Of a stretch of DNA of 64,000 nucleotides, positions 42,957-52,114 are shown piece by piece; position 1 is the first letter of the stretch, and each line of letters begins with the position of its first letter. The notes beneath the pieces were generated by a model that saw only the letters and a program-made list of their open reading frames with translations, searched no databases and was not told where the DNA came from. The stretch is from Candidatus Kuenenia stuttgartensis (GTDB lineage: Bacteria > Planctomycetota > Phycisphaerae > Phycisphaerales > SM1A02): positions 1 to 64,000 of the forward strand of contig CAMDMA010000019.1 in the NCBI GenBank assembly GCA_945902075.1, written 5' to 3'. The position numbers and the translations under genes were made by a program.

Positions 42957-43815
42957 ATGATCTCTGCGCGTTGCGTTGCGTGTCGTTCGAATTGAGAACA
43001 ACCACAGCCGCTTCATCAAACGCCTCAAGATCGGGCTCCAGGCCCCATCGCGCCGCGTCCATGGCCGCGTTGCGAATCTTGAGCACAGATTCGCTTTCGC
43101 ATTCGGCGACGACGGTATGGTGGCGGAGCGAAGGCCGCAGAAATGCAGCGATATCTGCCGCGCCGCGACCTTCGTCGATCGCTCCGTGAGGAAGGATCTT
43201 CATTGCGCGCGCCACTACTGTCTGCCAATCAGCCATCAGCATGTCGTATGAGACAAACGCGCGGGGAAGATCGCGTGTCGCGCGCTCAGCAAGTACGACG
43301 TGCTCAAGCCATGCGCGCTCCGCCGCCTCGCGAGCAAAACCATCACGGCGCGCAAGACTCGCCGCGACCTCTGCGGGCTCTCGAATCGCATGCAGTACAG
43401 CGATCTGCCGCCCCGTACCCGCAAGCACGCGCCGCCAGAGCGGCATCAATCTACAGATGCGCGGCTCCTTGATGATCCAACAACGACTTGGTGCGAGCCA
43501 TCCACCGCCCCATTCTGCCCGAACGATGCGCACAAGATCGCGCTCCGCGACGCGAGCATCCTCCGAATCAAACCACGCTGGATCGATCGGCTCACCTGCG
43601 AGCATCGTCGTTCCAATACGAGAAAACAGGGCCTCGTGGTACTCAATGATCGGACGCGACTCCCAGTAGCCGAGATCATTATCGCCTTCGACCGCATCGA
43701 ATAGCGTTCGCGGTAACGAGGCACCGCAGAGCGAAAGTACGCGCGTCAACGCTGAAGTTCCACTGCGGTGCATACCGAGCACGAGTAGCACCGACTTGCG
43801 CGCGAACAGGTTCAT
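42943..43815 (-). CDS. Sulfotransferase family protein
   Basis: 290 residues. The PAPS-binding loop LGMHRSGTSALTRVL (13-27) is intact, followed by DNDLGYWES (about 45-53), a pattern common in bacterial sulfotransferases. A later RDGFAREAAERAW helix and FVSYDMLMADWQ fit the PAPS 3'-phosphate binding region. It would move a sulfo group from PAPS to a carbohydrate hydroxyl in the cytoplasm before export. The start overlaps the stop of the upstream methyltransferase gene (ATGA). The 3' end overlaps the convergent TylF-like gene by 14 bases. Confidence 0.85.
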   Translation of the reverse strand: MNLFARKSVLLVLGMHRSGTSALTRVLSLCGASLPRTLFDAVEGDNDLGYWESRPIIEYHEALFSRIGTTMLAGEPIDPAWFDSEDARVAERDLVRIVRAEWGGGWLAPSRCWIIKEPRICRLMPLWRRVLAGTGRQIAVLHAIREPAEVAASLARRDGFAREAAERAWLEHVVLAERATRDLPRAFVSYDMLMADWQTVVARAMKILPHGAIDEGRGAADIAAFLRPSLRHHTVVAECESESVLKIRNAAMDAARWGLEPDLEAFDEAAVVVLNSNDTQRNAQRSFRRA

Positions 43816-44450
43816 GCCCTGAAGTACCTGCCCATCATTTGTCCACGCGGATGATCCCAGGCGCCGATGTCCTCAAACTTCCATCCGCTCGCTTCACCAA
43901 AGCTCCGCATTTCTTCAGCGGAGTAATAGAAGCAGAGTCGCGAGTGCGATTCTGTTGGATTTTCGTGTTCGAAGTTGCGGCGGAAAAACGTGGCGAAGAG
44001 TTGGGTGTGGGGGGCTGCAATTGCTGCGATCGCTGCGAGGGATCGTCGGATGTCGGCAGGTGTGAGGTGGGTAAATATAGACTGAGCAATGGCGAAATCG
44101 GGATTTCGGTCAAACTCAGAAAGATCGAATCGGCCGTTCAGTACGAACTGCGGTCGTTGCTCGATGAACCGATCGTGTCCAAGTTCATGGACGACGCCCA
44201 TGATCACGAGGTCGACGGACTTGTCGAATCCGAGATAGTTTCCAGCATCGAGATACGGAATGAAGTGGACGCCTGCACGAAGCGAGCCGCATGCGAAGTC
44301 GAGTAGCACATGTCGCGGTTCAAGTCCACGTGCGCGAAGAAATTCGAACTGCAGCATTCCGATACGTTGCCACAGGTCACCGTCACCGCCGACAAAGTTT
44401 CGGTGTCCAAGCTTGCGAATGCCAAGGGCATCATCTGTTGCATCCGTCAT
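43812..44450 (-). CDS. Class I SAM-dependent methyltransferase
   Basis: 212 residues. The glycine motif VLLDFACGSLRAGVHF (about 47-62) and the acidic LGFDKSVDLV (about 72-81) form the SAM pocket. IAQSIFTHLTPADIRR (about 120-135) matches the usual motif IV/V region of class I methyltransferases. The substrate is unknown. Its place between two sulfotransferase genes in the exporter run points to glycan decoration or chain capping. Translation of the downstream sulfotransferase is coupled to it. The 114-base gap upstream holds tandem repeats. Confidence 0.82.
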   Translation of the reverse strand: MTDATDDALGIRKLGHRNFVGGDGDLWQRIGMLQFEFLRARGLEPRHVLLDFACGSLRAGVHFIPYLDAGNYLGFDKSVDLVIMGVVHELGHDRFIEQRPQFVLNGRFDLSEFDRNPDFAIAQSIFTHLTPADIRRSLAAIAAIAAPHTQLFATFFRRNFEHENPTESHSRLCFYYSAEEMRSFGEASGWKFEDIGAWDHPRGQMMGRYFRA

Positions 44451-44521
44451 CGTTCGATTCCTTCACTCGGGTGGTTCGCGCTTGCATCTGCGCGGTTTTT
44501 CCAACATCTAGACTCGTCGCT

Positions 44522-44569
44522 CATGCCTGTCGCATGCCTGTCGCATGCCAACATCATGCCAACATCATG
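44522..44569. repeat. Imperfect 11-bp tandem repeat
   Basis: Two copies of CATGCCTGTCG (44522-44543) are followed by two copies of CATGCCAACAT (44544-44565) and a final CATG. All share the CATGCC start. It lies between the methyltransferase start and the Stf0-like sulfotransferase stop, overlapping that stop by a few bases. Confidence 0.9.
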
Positions 44570-45458
44570 TGATCAAGCCTCGGTCAGTGCTCAACACAGT
44601 ATCAGTCCCACACTTAGTTCCAGTGTTCATCCCAGTTTGAAGGTCCGCAACAAATCGCGCTCGCACCTCCGCCGTCGCATCGTCGCGCTGCATGCGGAGC
44701 GGCGTTTCAAAGCGATGCGTTTCGGGAATCTTGATGCCCGCCATCGTCGCGAGTTGTCGCACGGTCGGGACCGGATCCGCGAGCATGTCCTCGTAAACCG
44801 CCTCCATCATCCGTACGCCAGGAACAGCCGAAAACGCCGCAATGGCGCGCTCAAGTTCGATCGCATGGGCATCTACCGCAGCGAGCGCGTCGTGGAGCGC
44901 GGTGAAGTCATACACAGGCATTTCATGAGGTCGCGTGTCATCCACGAGCATGGCGAAACGGTTGGTCGCAGTCGCGCGCCAAAACGAGATTGCCTGACCA
45001 ATGCGATCACGCCTTCGAAGGACAAGCACGGCAGGCCTTGGAAAAACGCGTGAAACCCACAGGTCTTTATCAACTCCCACGTCACTCGAGTCAGAGGATG
45101 CTGCGCGTGCGCGTTCTTCCACACATCCAATTCCCCACGGCGCTAGTTTCGAGGGTAACTCGGGCCAGATAGACGAGATGATTTTGACCGCGAACACACC
45201 GTTCGGCGTGCTCGAGGCTGCACGAAGACTCGCAAGAAACGCCTCGCCATTTGCTGTGCCGTGCGGCGGCAGTTCGAAGCGGCTCTGCGCATTGGGATGG
45301 ACGAGCCAGGTCATCCACTCTCGGCAGACACCCATCAAGCCGGTACTACGCATGAGTGATGCAGTCCACGAACTTCCCGATCTTGGTGTCGTTAACACGA
45401 CGATCGAAGCAGATGGATCACCATCGAAGCGCATGGCGGCGAGCGTAGGAGTTCTCAT
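44565..45458 (-). CDS. Sulfotransferase, Stf0-like
   Basis: About 297 residues from the ATG at 45458. The PAPS loop VVLTTPRSGSSWTASLM (about 20-36) and the MGVCREWMTW stretch after it resemble the Stf0 trehalose sulfotransferase group. The RRDRIGQAISFWRA element (about 152-165) is the usual second phosphate contact of this group. A TTG at 45470, overlapping the Wzt stop as TTGA, is an alternative start. The AGAAGG upstream is better spaced for the ATG. With the second sulfotransferase downstream it makes a sulfated product likely. Confidence 0.83.
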   Translation of the reverse strand: MRTPTLAAMRFDGDPSASIVVLTTPRSGSSWTASLMRSTGLMGVCREWMTWLVHPNAQSRFELPPHGTANGEAFLASLRAASSTPNGVFAVKIISSIWPELPSKLAPWGIGCVEERARAASSDSSDVGVDKDLWVSRVFPRPAVLVLRRRDRIGQAISFWRATATNRFAMLVDDTRPHEMPVYDFTALHDALAAVDAHAIELERAIAAFSAVPGVRMMEAVYEDMLADPVPTVRQLATMAGIKIPETHRFETPLRMQRDDATAEVRARFVADLQTGMNTGTKCGTDTVLSTDRGLIT

Positions 45459-45466
45459 CGGAAGCG

Positions 45467-46810
45467 TCAACCTTCTGCATCCGGACGCGGCTCAAGCAAC
45501 TCGATGCGCGGCACCCCAACACTGATCGCGGCGTATCCGCGTTGTTCGTGCGTTGCGTCGGACTCAACAACGAACGCAGCGACATCGCCAAGTCGCTGGA
45601 GAAATCCATCCTCGTGACGCGTCGCAACAGAAATGGTGAGGAAGTAGTCACCCGGCGTTAGGTGCATCTCAATTGGAAATCTCACAGTAAGGCGTTGCCC
45701 CGCCTCGATCGATAGGTGCTCTCCGCGCGCGGGCCATGTTTCGCCAGCGGCGATGATTCCAGTGATCGTGCGCAGGTTGTAGGAAAAGCAAGCGTCTTCG
45801 ATCGGTCGATCACTCTCGATATCGAAGCAGAGCTCACCGCGTCCGCCTCGTCGAATGCGGTTTCGGATGGCACCGTCGGGACCTTCGAATCGCGGCCAGA
45901 GCAGGCGAACGTCGTCGCCTTCACCGATTGTCGGGTCAATCGTCTCAAGCGCCGGATCAAACCATCCGATCATGTCGTCCGAATTCGTGGCGTGATTCGT
46001 CGCAGCGGTGCACGGGACACGATGCTCAACCGACTGAGGGACCGCAGCACCTGGATGGAGCAGTCGGTTGTAGTGCCGCAAGACTTCGCGCGGCGTACCG
46101 TCATCGACAAGCTTTCCTCCTTCGAGCAGGATGGCGCGATCGCAGAGCTCGCGTACCGCTGTCGCACTGTGCGATACGAAGAGAATCGTGGCGCCCTGTG
46201 CCTTGATGGCCTCCATTCGCGCGAAACACTTGCGTGCAAACGCGCTGTCGCCAACAGACAAAATCTCATCGACCACGAGAATGTCAGGGCTCACGCACAC
46301 AGCCACCGAGAACGCAAGCCGCGCGAACATACCGCTTGAATACGTCGAAACAGGTGCCTCAAGAGCATCGCCGATGCCAGCGAAGGCTGCGATCTCTGCG
46401 AAGCGTTCGGCAATCTCTTCGTCGGTGAGTCCGAGGATTGCGGCATTGAGCAGCACGTTCTCGCGTCCCGTGAAATCAGGATTGAAACCTGCACCGAGTG
46501 CGAGAAGCGGCGCAATTCGACCGCGCGCAGACACAGTGCCACGCGTCGGAAGCAACACGCCACAAAGGATGCGGAGCAGCGTCGATTTACCGCTGCCATT
46601 TCTTCCAACGATTCCGACGGTCTGCCCGCGGGGTACATCAAGATCAATGCCCACAAGCGCAGCGTGTTCAACGTAGTACCTCCGTCGCCCGCCGAAGAAC
46701 AGTTGTTTGAGCCGATCACTCGGACGACGAAACGACCGATAGACCTTGCCGATGTCACGGAGCCGCAGCGCGGGCTGAGCATCCAGAATCTGAGGCGCAG
46801 GGTTTTCCAT
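45467..46810 (-). CDS. wzt: Polysaccharide ABC exporter ATP-binding protein with C-terminal recognition domain (Wzt-like)
   Basis: 447 residues. The nucleotide-binding domain is complete: Walker A GRNGSGKST (69-77), signature YSSGM (157-161), Walker B ILVVDE (177-182) and switch His214. The N-terminal part has YRSFRRPSDRLKQLFFGGRR, typical of the Wzt/KpsT/TagH group. After about residue 245 an extension of 200 residues with beta-like sequence matches the place of the Wzt C-terminal domain, which binds the capped end of the glycan. The cap may be sulfate or methyl, given the neighbours. The start lies three bases after the stop of the permease gene. Confidence 0.9.
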   Translation of the reverse strand: MENPAPQILDAQPALRLRDIGKVYRSFRRPSDRLKQLFFGGRRRYYVEHAALVGIDLDVPRGQTVGIVGRNGSGKSTLLRILCGVLLPTRGTVSARGRIAPLLALGAGFNPDFTGRENVLLNAAILGLTDEEIAERFAEIAAFAGIGDALEAPVSTYSSGMFARLAFSVAVCVSPDILVVDEILSVGDSAFARKCFARMEAIKAQGATILFVSHSATAVRELCDRAILLEGGKLVDDGTPREVLRHYNRLLHPGAAVPQSVEHRVPCTAATNHATNSDDMIGWFDPALETIDPTIGEGDDVRLLWPRFEGPDGAIRNRIRRGGRGELCFDIESDRPIEDACFSYNLRTITGIIAAGETWPARGEHLSIEAGQRLTVRFPIEMHLTPGDYFLTISVATRHEDGFLQRLGDVAAFVVESDATHEQRGYAAISVGVPRIELLEPRPDAEG

Positions 46811-46813
46811 CGT

Positions 46814-47617
46814 TCAGACCAGATCCGCAAAGTGGGGACGAAGACGTTGGAAGACAGCGAAGCCCGCAAAATACACAACGAGTGAGCCGAGTAGGCATAG
46901 CGCGAGTGCCATGAAATCTGGTGGCTCCGAGCGAAAGAGCACGCTACGCGCCTGTTCGACAACCGTTGCAATTGGGTTCAGCCCAATGACCGTGCGTAGC
47001 GACGCCGGTACCGCCTCAAGCGGATAGAAAATCGGCGTAAGAAAGAGCGTTGCAGTGCAGACGAGACCCGCTACCTGCGTGAGATCTCGGAAGTATGCGC
47101 CGATGGATGAGAGAAGCCACCCAGCGCCGATCGCAAGAAAAATGAGCGGTAGCGCAATGACCCCGATCCAGAGTGCGCTGATCGGCGGGGCCTCAATAAG
47201 AACCGCGTAAAACACAAGAAGCATCGCAAATGAAACCGCCGCATTGAAGAGTGCAACAACGACGGCGACAACCGGGAGGATCTCGAGTGGGAAGATGATC
47301 TGTTTGATGTAGGTCGCGTTATTGCGGATGAGCGACGGGCTCGATTGCACGATGTCGCCGAAAATTTGAAACAGCAGTAGCCCGGCGAAGAGCACGAGCG
47401 CAAATGGCGCGTCGCCGGTCGCGGACTCGCCGAATCGTCCGCCGAAGATACGTCCGAACGCAAAGTTGTAGATTCCGAGCATCGCGAGCGGAAGTGCCAA
47501 CGCCCAGAGCGGTCCGAAAATTGAGCCGCGATATCGTGCGGCGATATCCCGCCGTGCGAGTCGCGCGACGAGCCTCCGGTGTCGCCAAGGGATTGCGAGG
47601 GCGTCGGGAACCACCAT
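46814..47617 (-). CDS. wzm: Polysaccharide ABC exporter permease (Wzm-like)
   Basis: 267 residues with six predicted membrane helices in the ABC-2 arrangement. The N-terminal cytoplasmic part LVARLARRDIAARYRGSIFGPLW and the late FLTPIFYPLEAVPASLRTVIGLNP are characteristic of Wzm/KpsM/TagG permeases. Two copies should form the channel that moves the lipid-linked polysaccharide across the inner membrane. It is the first gene of the leftward export and sulfation run. The stop is followed after three bases by the ATG of the ATPase gene. Confidence 0.9.
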   Translation of the reverse strand: MVVPDALAIPWRHRRLVARLARRDIAARYRGSIFGPLWALALPLAMLGIYNFAFGRIFGGRFGESATGDAPFALVLFAGLLLFQIFGDIVQSSPSLIRNNATYIKQIIFPLEILPVVAVVVALFNAAVSFAMLLVFYAVLIEAPPISALWIGVIALPLIFLAIGAGWLLSSIGAYFRDLTQVAGLVCTATLFLTPIFYPLEAVPASLRTVIGLNPIATVVEQARSVLFRSEPPDFMALALCLLGSLVVYFAGFAVFQRLRPHFADLV

Positions 47618-47651
47618 TCGGCGAGTGTAACACCCTCGCGTTGGGTCACCT

Positions 47652-49193
47652 TTATGGATCGACGAGCGCCCACTGCGTGGGGGCGTTGCGGATGAAGCCG
47701 GTCGACTGTCGGGCGAACCCGTTCATCAGCCAGCCGTTGAGATCGCCGCTCAATTGGTTGCGCCAAATGAGATCGTACTTACCGTCGCCATTGAGATCTC
47801 GAAGCGACTCAATACGCCATTGAAGCCCAACACCCGCATGCATCGCCGCTGCACTGCTCCTACTGCGCGCATCCATCAGCCAACCATGAACGGCACCAGA
47901 CGAATGTCGCCATACGATGTCCGCACGCGTGTCGCCGTTGATGTCACCGATCGCGGCGACCGTCCATGCAGGCGAGATCACCGGGTTGCAGTTTTCGAGC
48001 GCACCCTCGGACTTCAGCGCGAGACCCTGCAAGATCCACGCACTCATCGCACCGTACGGCGTGCGCCAGAGGATGTCATACATACCGTCTCCATCGAAGT
48101 CACCCATGCCTTGCGATGTGACACCAACCGCGGTTCCAACCGTTGCAGTCGCGATGGTGACCAGGCCGTCCATCAGCCACGCCTCAACCGTTCCATTGAT
48201 GCTGTCGCGCAGCACGATGTCACCGCGACCGTCACCCGAAATGTCGCCGATACCAACAACCGACCAGTTCGAGCCGATCGGATCAGAGATCGGGGCCGAC
48301 TCAGCAAGTGTCATGCCGTTGAGCATCCAGGCGTGAAATCGCCCCGTATTGATGTCACGCCAGATGACGTCGAGGCAGCCATCGCCGTTTAGATCGCCGG
48401 TTCCCTCGCAGCGAAATCCAGAAGGAATCATGTCGGGAAACACAGTGGCCTGCTTTCGTCCCAAACCCTGCATGAGCCATGTAGAAATCCGGCGCGTCTG
48501 TGGATTTACAAAGACAACATCCGAGATCGCGTCGTCATCGATGCGATCAGCGATGTACGGCACGCTTGTTCCTGATGGAAAGTAGAAGTTCTTCGCATGC
48601 GCGGCGAATTCGAGCACCCCGCTATTGGCAAAGCCAATTGTCGCGCTGAATTCAAGCCGCACACCCGGAACAAAGTGCTCGCGAGTGAGGACAAACTGTC
48701 CGAGAAACACCTTCCGGCTGCTTCCAGCGAGCCCGAATGGATTCGTTGGTGGAATGTTGTACCAACCAGCATCGAGAATCATGGAGTTCTCGATGAACGT
48801 GCTGTCGACGAAGTCCGGATCGGCAATCGTTCCGTTGAGATGGTTGCCCTGCTCGGCACCGATGGTCACGTAGCTGTCAAACAGCCATTGTTCACCCGGC
48901 GGAAGAAAGGGCATCGGCAGAAAACTCGCGGGGTAGTCTTCACCGTCTGCGGCCTGAAAGAAGACAGTCTTGGTACTCGGAATCCCAACGTTCCCGATTG
49001 CAGCTCGAACCTCGAAGATATTGAGCAATCTGTCTGTTGGATCGTCGAAGAGCGCGTGAACCTCAACGATGTGATAGGTGTCAAGTTCGCCTTCAACTAC
49101 ATAGCTTGTGCTTCCAAAGCCGAGAAAATCGGCGCGAGCACTCGGCAAGAGTGCGGCGCATGCGATGGATGCAAAAATGGTCGTTGCGCGCAT
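47652..49193 (-). CDS. Secreted WLMxG-repeat (FG-GAP/VCBS-like) protein
   Basis: 513 residues from the ATG at 49193, where a signal peptide begins (MRATTIFASIACAALLPSARA). Residues about 20-180 are a beta-rich unknown domain. From about 185 to the end there are about six repeats of roughly 50 residues, each with a calcium loop (GDLNGDGCLDVIW) and a core like FHAWMLNG or VEAWLMDG. This suggests a beta-propeller of the VCBS type. The last repeat, GDLNGWLMNG followed by GFIRNAPTQW, is nearly the same as that in the two proteins upstream. The role is unknown. The open frame reaches 49484 but overlaps the neighbour's end. Confidence 0.82.
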   Translation of the reverse strand: MRATTIFASIACAALLPSARADFLGFGSTSYVVEGELDTYHIVEVHALFDDPTDRLLNIFEVRAAIGNVGIPSTKTVFFQAADGEDYPASFLPMPFLPPGEQWLFDSYVTIGAEQGNHLNGTIADPDFVDSTFIENSMILDAGWYNIPPTNPFGLAGSSRKVFLGQFVLTREHFVPGVRLEFSATIGFANSGVLEFAAHAKNFYFPSGTSVPYIADRIDDDAISDVVFVNPQTRRISTWLMQGLGRKQATVFPDMIPSGFRCEGTGDLNGDGCLDVIWRDINTGRFHAWMLNGMTLAESAPISDPIGSNWSVVGIGDISGDGRGDIVLRDSINGTVEAWLMDGLVTIATATVGTAVGVTSQGMGDFDGDGMYDILWRTPYGAMSAWILQGLALKSEGALENCNPVISPAWTVAAIGDINGDTRADIVWRHSSGAVHGWLMDARSRSSAAAMHAGVGLQWRIESLRDLNGDGKYDLIWRNQLSGDLNGWLMNGFARQSTGFIRNAPTQWALVDP

Positions 49194-49359
49194 GGTGTGT
49201 TCCGAGACAGAAAGCTGGTCGCGGGACTGCGACTCTCGTCTTGCATCGACGGCTCCGATGGGGTGGTTGACCCGAGTTGCCGCCGTCGCATCTGCTTTCA
49301 CGCAGCGATGCGTTCTGTTTCGGTGATACGTGTTGTTAGGGCGAGGTCGATATCTCCCT

Positions 49360-49392
49360 AAAAAGCCGCAAAGGCGCCGAAATCGGCGCCTT
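49360..49392 (-). terminator. Terminator of the large FG-GAP protein gene
   Basis: A 10-bp perfect stem AAGGCGCCGA/TCGGCGCCTT (49371-49380 with 49383-49392) is followed on the minus strand by TGCGGCTTTTT. It lies 29 bases past the stop. The two-base apex means that the outer pairs carry the stem. Confidence 0.7.
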
Positions 49393-49420
49393 CGCGAGCG
49401 TGGTGAGGTGTACTGCTTCG

Positions 49421-52114
49421 TCAGTCGGCGGAGACCTGAATCTCGCTGATGACTCCCGTCGGTGAGACGATTTCGACCGACCATCGTGGACCTGAATCCT
49501 CGGCCTCAAGCTCCACCGAGTGGGGGAGTGAGCCGGCGCGAGTTGCGAGCACCTGTGCAATCGCGCTCGATGCCGAAACGGTCACACTGGTGAGTACGGC
49601 AATCTCGTCCGCATGATCGTCATACTGCGATGCCGAGGGAGTCCAGGTGAAGTTGCTCGCGATCGCGAGCGTCGATGCATGCACAAGAGTGCGCACGAAC
49701 TGACCGGTTCCTTGATTCCACTGCAACACTTCCACGTACGTCGCTGAGCCCTCGAACTCAGCCTCCGCCTCGATCAGCGGAAGTCCATTCGCAGCAAATG
49801 CAGCGCTGAGGGCCGCGGAGAAACTCTCTACAGAAACCGTCTCACTGCCGCTGCCGCCCGAAGAGTTGTCATCGTCATCGTCACTTCCACCGCGATCATC
49901 GTTCCAGTCATCGCCGTTCGAATCGTCATTGTTGTCGTCATCGCCGTGGCCATCGTGCCCATGATCGTCGTTGTAATCATCGTCGCTGAGGACGGACCAA
50001 CCAAGCGGAGCGTTGCGAACGAAGGAGCTCGAGGAGCGAGTCAGCCCATTCATCAGCCAACCGTTGACATCACCCGTCGACTTGTTTCGCCACACGAGGT
50101 CGTCGTCGCCGTCGCCATCGAGGTCGCACATCGATTCAACCCGCCACTGGAGTCCGATCGCGGCAGCAATCGTGCCGGTTACCTGAACCGCGGCATTGGC
50201 CATGGTCCAGCCCTGCACTGCGCCAGTGGTGATGTTGCGCCAGACGAGATCTTGGTCACCGTCCGCATCCAAGTCGCCGGCGCCAACGAGAGCCCACGCC
50301 GGAGCCATCGCAGGTGCCCCGGCAATGGCGGCATTTGAAACAACAGAAAGACCGTTCATCGCCCAAACGCGAACCACGCCGCCGCCGTCGCGCCACAAGA
50401 GGTCGGCGCGCGAGTCGCCATCCACGTCGTAGGCACCAAGAAACTCGAGTCCGAGTGCAGAGCCAATCGTGCCCGAAGCCAACTTCGTAGAACCACTCAT
50501 CATCCAGCCGTTGACCTGACCAGTCGATGCGCGGCGGAAGAGGATGTCCGCGCGTCCGTCACCGGAAAGGTCCGCCGTCGCGAGATAGCGCCAGTCCCAC
50601 GCGACCGGTCCTGAAATCGTCTGGTCATCCGCGAGCACCGCGCCGTTGAGGCGCCAAAGGCGGAACGAGCCGTCGGACTTCTTCCGGAAGAGCACTGAGG
50701 TGCGGCCATCCCCGTAGAAATCTCCGCAACCGTCAAACTCGAAATTGGTGCCGATGCTCTGTGTCACGCCCGCAGAGGACTCGCGTGCGAGACCGTTCAT
50801 CGTCCAGGTGGAAACGCGCCCGGCGAGTGGGTTGAACCAGACCACGTCACCGCGTCCGTTGTCATCGACCGAGGAGCGCGCGTAATCAAGTTTGAAGTGG
50901 TAGCCAGCACCACGGCCTGAGGCGCCGTTGGATGTGTCAGGCGCTCCCACCATCACGCGCTCACCAGCGATCGCCACCGCGTCCGCGAAATGCCCCCCAG
51001 CGGATCCCGTTGCAGCCGCAAGCTTCGATCCGAGTTGCCACGAACCGGTGGCAATCCGTCTGAAGGTCGTCGCACTGCCGGCTCCGGCGATTGCGTTCAC
51101 GGTGTCGCTCGGGGCGCCGACAATGACGCGGTCGTCATGCGCCGCGAGAGCTGCTCCGAAGGCATCCCCTGTGGCTGGGTCACCGGCGACGATTCGCGCG
51201 GCCAACGGCCAAGCCGTATCGGTTGTCCGTTGGTAGATGAACGCAGCACCGGCTGCGATCCCATTTGTGACGGCCTGCGGAGCACCAATCGTTGCCCAGT
51301 CGCCCGCAAGCGTGCCCGCGAGGGCGACCGCGGAACCAAATCCTGCAGCGCTCGCCTCGCCAGAAGTGAAGTCGACCGCCGAGATCCATGATCCGCCACT
51401 GTTCCGGAAGAGATGCGCTGAGCCCGCGCCGCCGGGGGCGCCAACAAGTGCACGCGATGACCGTGTCGCGACAGCTGTTCCAAACCGATCACCTGCGATG
51501 CCGCTGGAGTTCGTGAGTTCTGCGGTTTGCGTCCAACTGTTTCCGCTGGTGTTTCGAAACACGTAGGCCGCTCCACGATCCGCTGCGCCACCGACATCTG
51601 CGCCGGGCGCACCCACGACAAGCGTGTCGCCCTTGATCGCAACACTCGTCCCAAAGCCGTCCGAGTTTGCCCCGTCTGACGCGACAACCTTCGCCACCTG
51701 CGTCCATGCGGCTCCAACTTTCCGGAAGATGTAGACCGCGCCTTGGTCCACAAATGAACCCGGGCCTGCCGGTGCGCCGACGGCGAGGATTGATCCGTCC
51801 AATGCCACCCCGGCACCAAAGCCGTCACCGGCAGCAGCGTCGGACGCCACTACAGTCGCGATAAGGCTCCAAGAGTTGCTCGAGCCCCGCTCAAAGACCG
51901 ACACACTTCCTGCACCCGCAAGCGCGCCCGGCGCACCGAAAGCGGCGGTCCCGCTGTCTGCAGCGACGGCAGAGCCGAAACTCTGCGCGGCGGAAAGGGA
52001 GGTCGGCGAAAGCACGAGCCGAGGAGTTCTCGTCCGCACTTCCTGCGCCATCGCCGAACTCGCAAGCAAAAGGGCGGTCAATGTGGTCAAGGTGAATTTC
52101 AATGGAGTTCGCAT
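49421..52114 (-). CDS. Secreted double-propeller protein with Asp-rich linker and PepSY-like C-terminus
   Basis: 897 residues. A signal peptide (LTTLTALLLASSAMAQ) is followed by integrin-type FG-GAP blades (about 40-415), for example FGAGVALDGSILAVGAP and GAVYIFRKVG. WLMxG-type repeats follow (about 420-710). The strongly acidic, His-containing segment at about 712-755 is a likely metal-binding linker. The last 140 residues resemble PepSY-type domains, ending in WSVEIVSPTGVISEIQVSAD. AAGGGA lies six bases before the start. It is probably on the cell surface, and calcium or other cations should be important. Same strand as the two related repeat proteins, with a terminator on each side. Confidence 0.83.
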   Translation of the reverse strand: MRTPLKFTLTTLTALLLASSAMAQEVRTRTPRLVLSPTSLSAAQSFGSAVAADSGTAAFGAPGALAGAGSVSVFERGSSNSWSLIATVVASDAAAGDGFGAGVALDGSILAVGAPAGPGSFVDQGAVYIFRKVGAAWTQVAKVVASDGANSDGFGTSVAIKGDTLVVGAPGADVGGAADRGAAYVFRNTSGNSWTQTAELTNSSGIAGDRFGTAVATRSSRALVGAPGGAGSAHLFRNSGGSWISAVDFTSGEASAAGFGSAVALAGTLAGDWATIGAPQAVTNGIAAGAAFIYQRTTDTAWPLAARIVAGDPATGDAFGAALAAHDDRVIVGAPSDTVNAIAGAGSATTFRRIATGSWQLGSKLAAATGSAGGHFADAVAIAGERVMVGAPDTSNGASGRGAGYHFKLDYARSSVDDNGRGDVVWFNPLAGRVSTWTMNGLARESSAGVTQSIGTNFEFDGCGDFYGDGRTSVLFRKKSDGSFRLWRLNGAVLADDQTISGPVAWDWRYLATADLSGDGRADILFRRASTGQVNGWMMSGSTKLASGTIGSALGLEFLGAYDVDGDSRADLLWRDGGGVVRVWAMNGLSVVSNAAIAGAPAMAPAWALVGAGDLDADGDQDLVWRNITTGAVQGWTMANAAVQVTGTIAAAIGLQWRVESMCDLDGDGDDDLVWRNKSTGDVNGWLMNGLTRSSSSFVRNAPLGWSVLSDDDYNDDHGHDGHGDDDNNDDSNGDDWNDDRGGSDDDDDNSSGGSGSETVSVESFSAALSAAFAANGLPLIEAEAEFEGSATYVEVLQWNQGTGQFVRTLVHASTLAIASNFTWTPSASQYDDHADEIAVLTSVTVSASSAIAQVLATRAGSLPHSVELEAEDSGPRWSVEIVSPTGVISEIQVSAD

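Noticed and set aside
44522-44569. CRISPR-like array.
   Set aside because: Units of 11 bp without spacers are simple tandem repeats. No cas gene is nearby.
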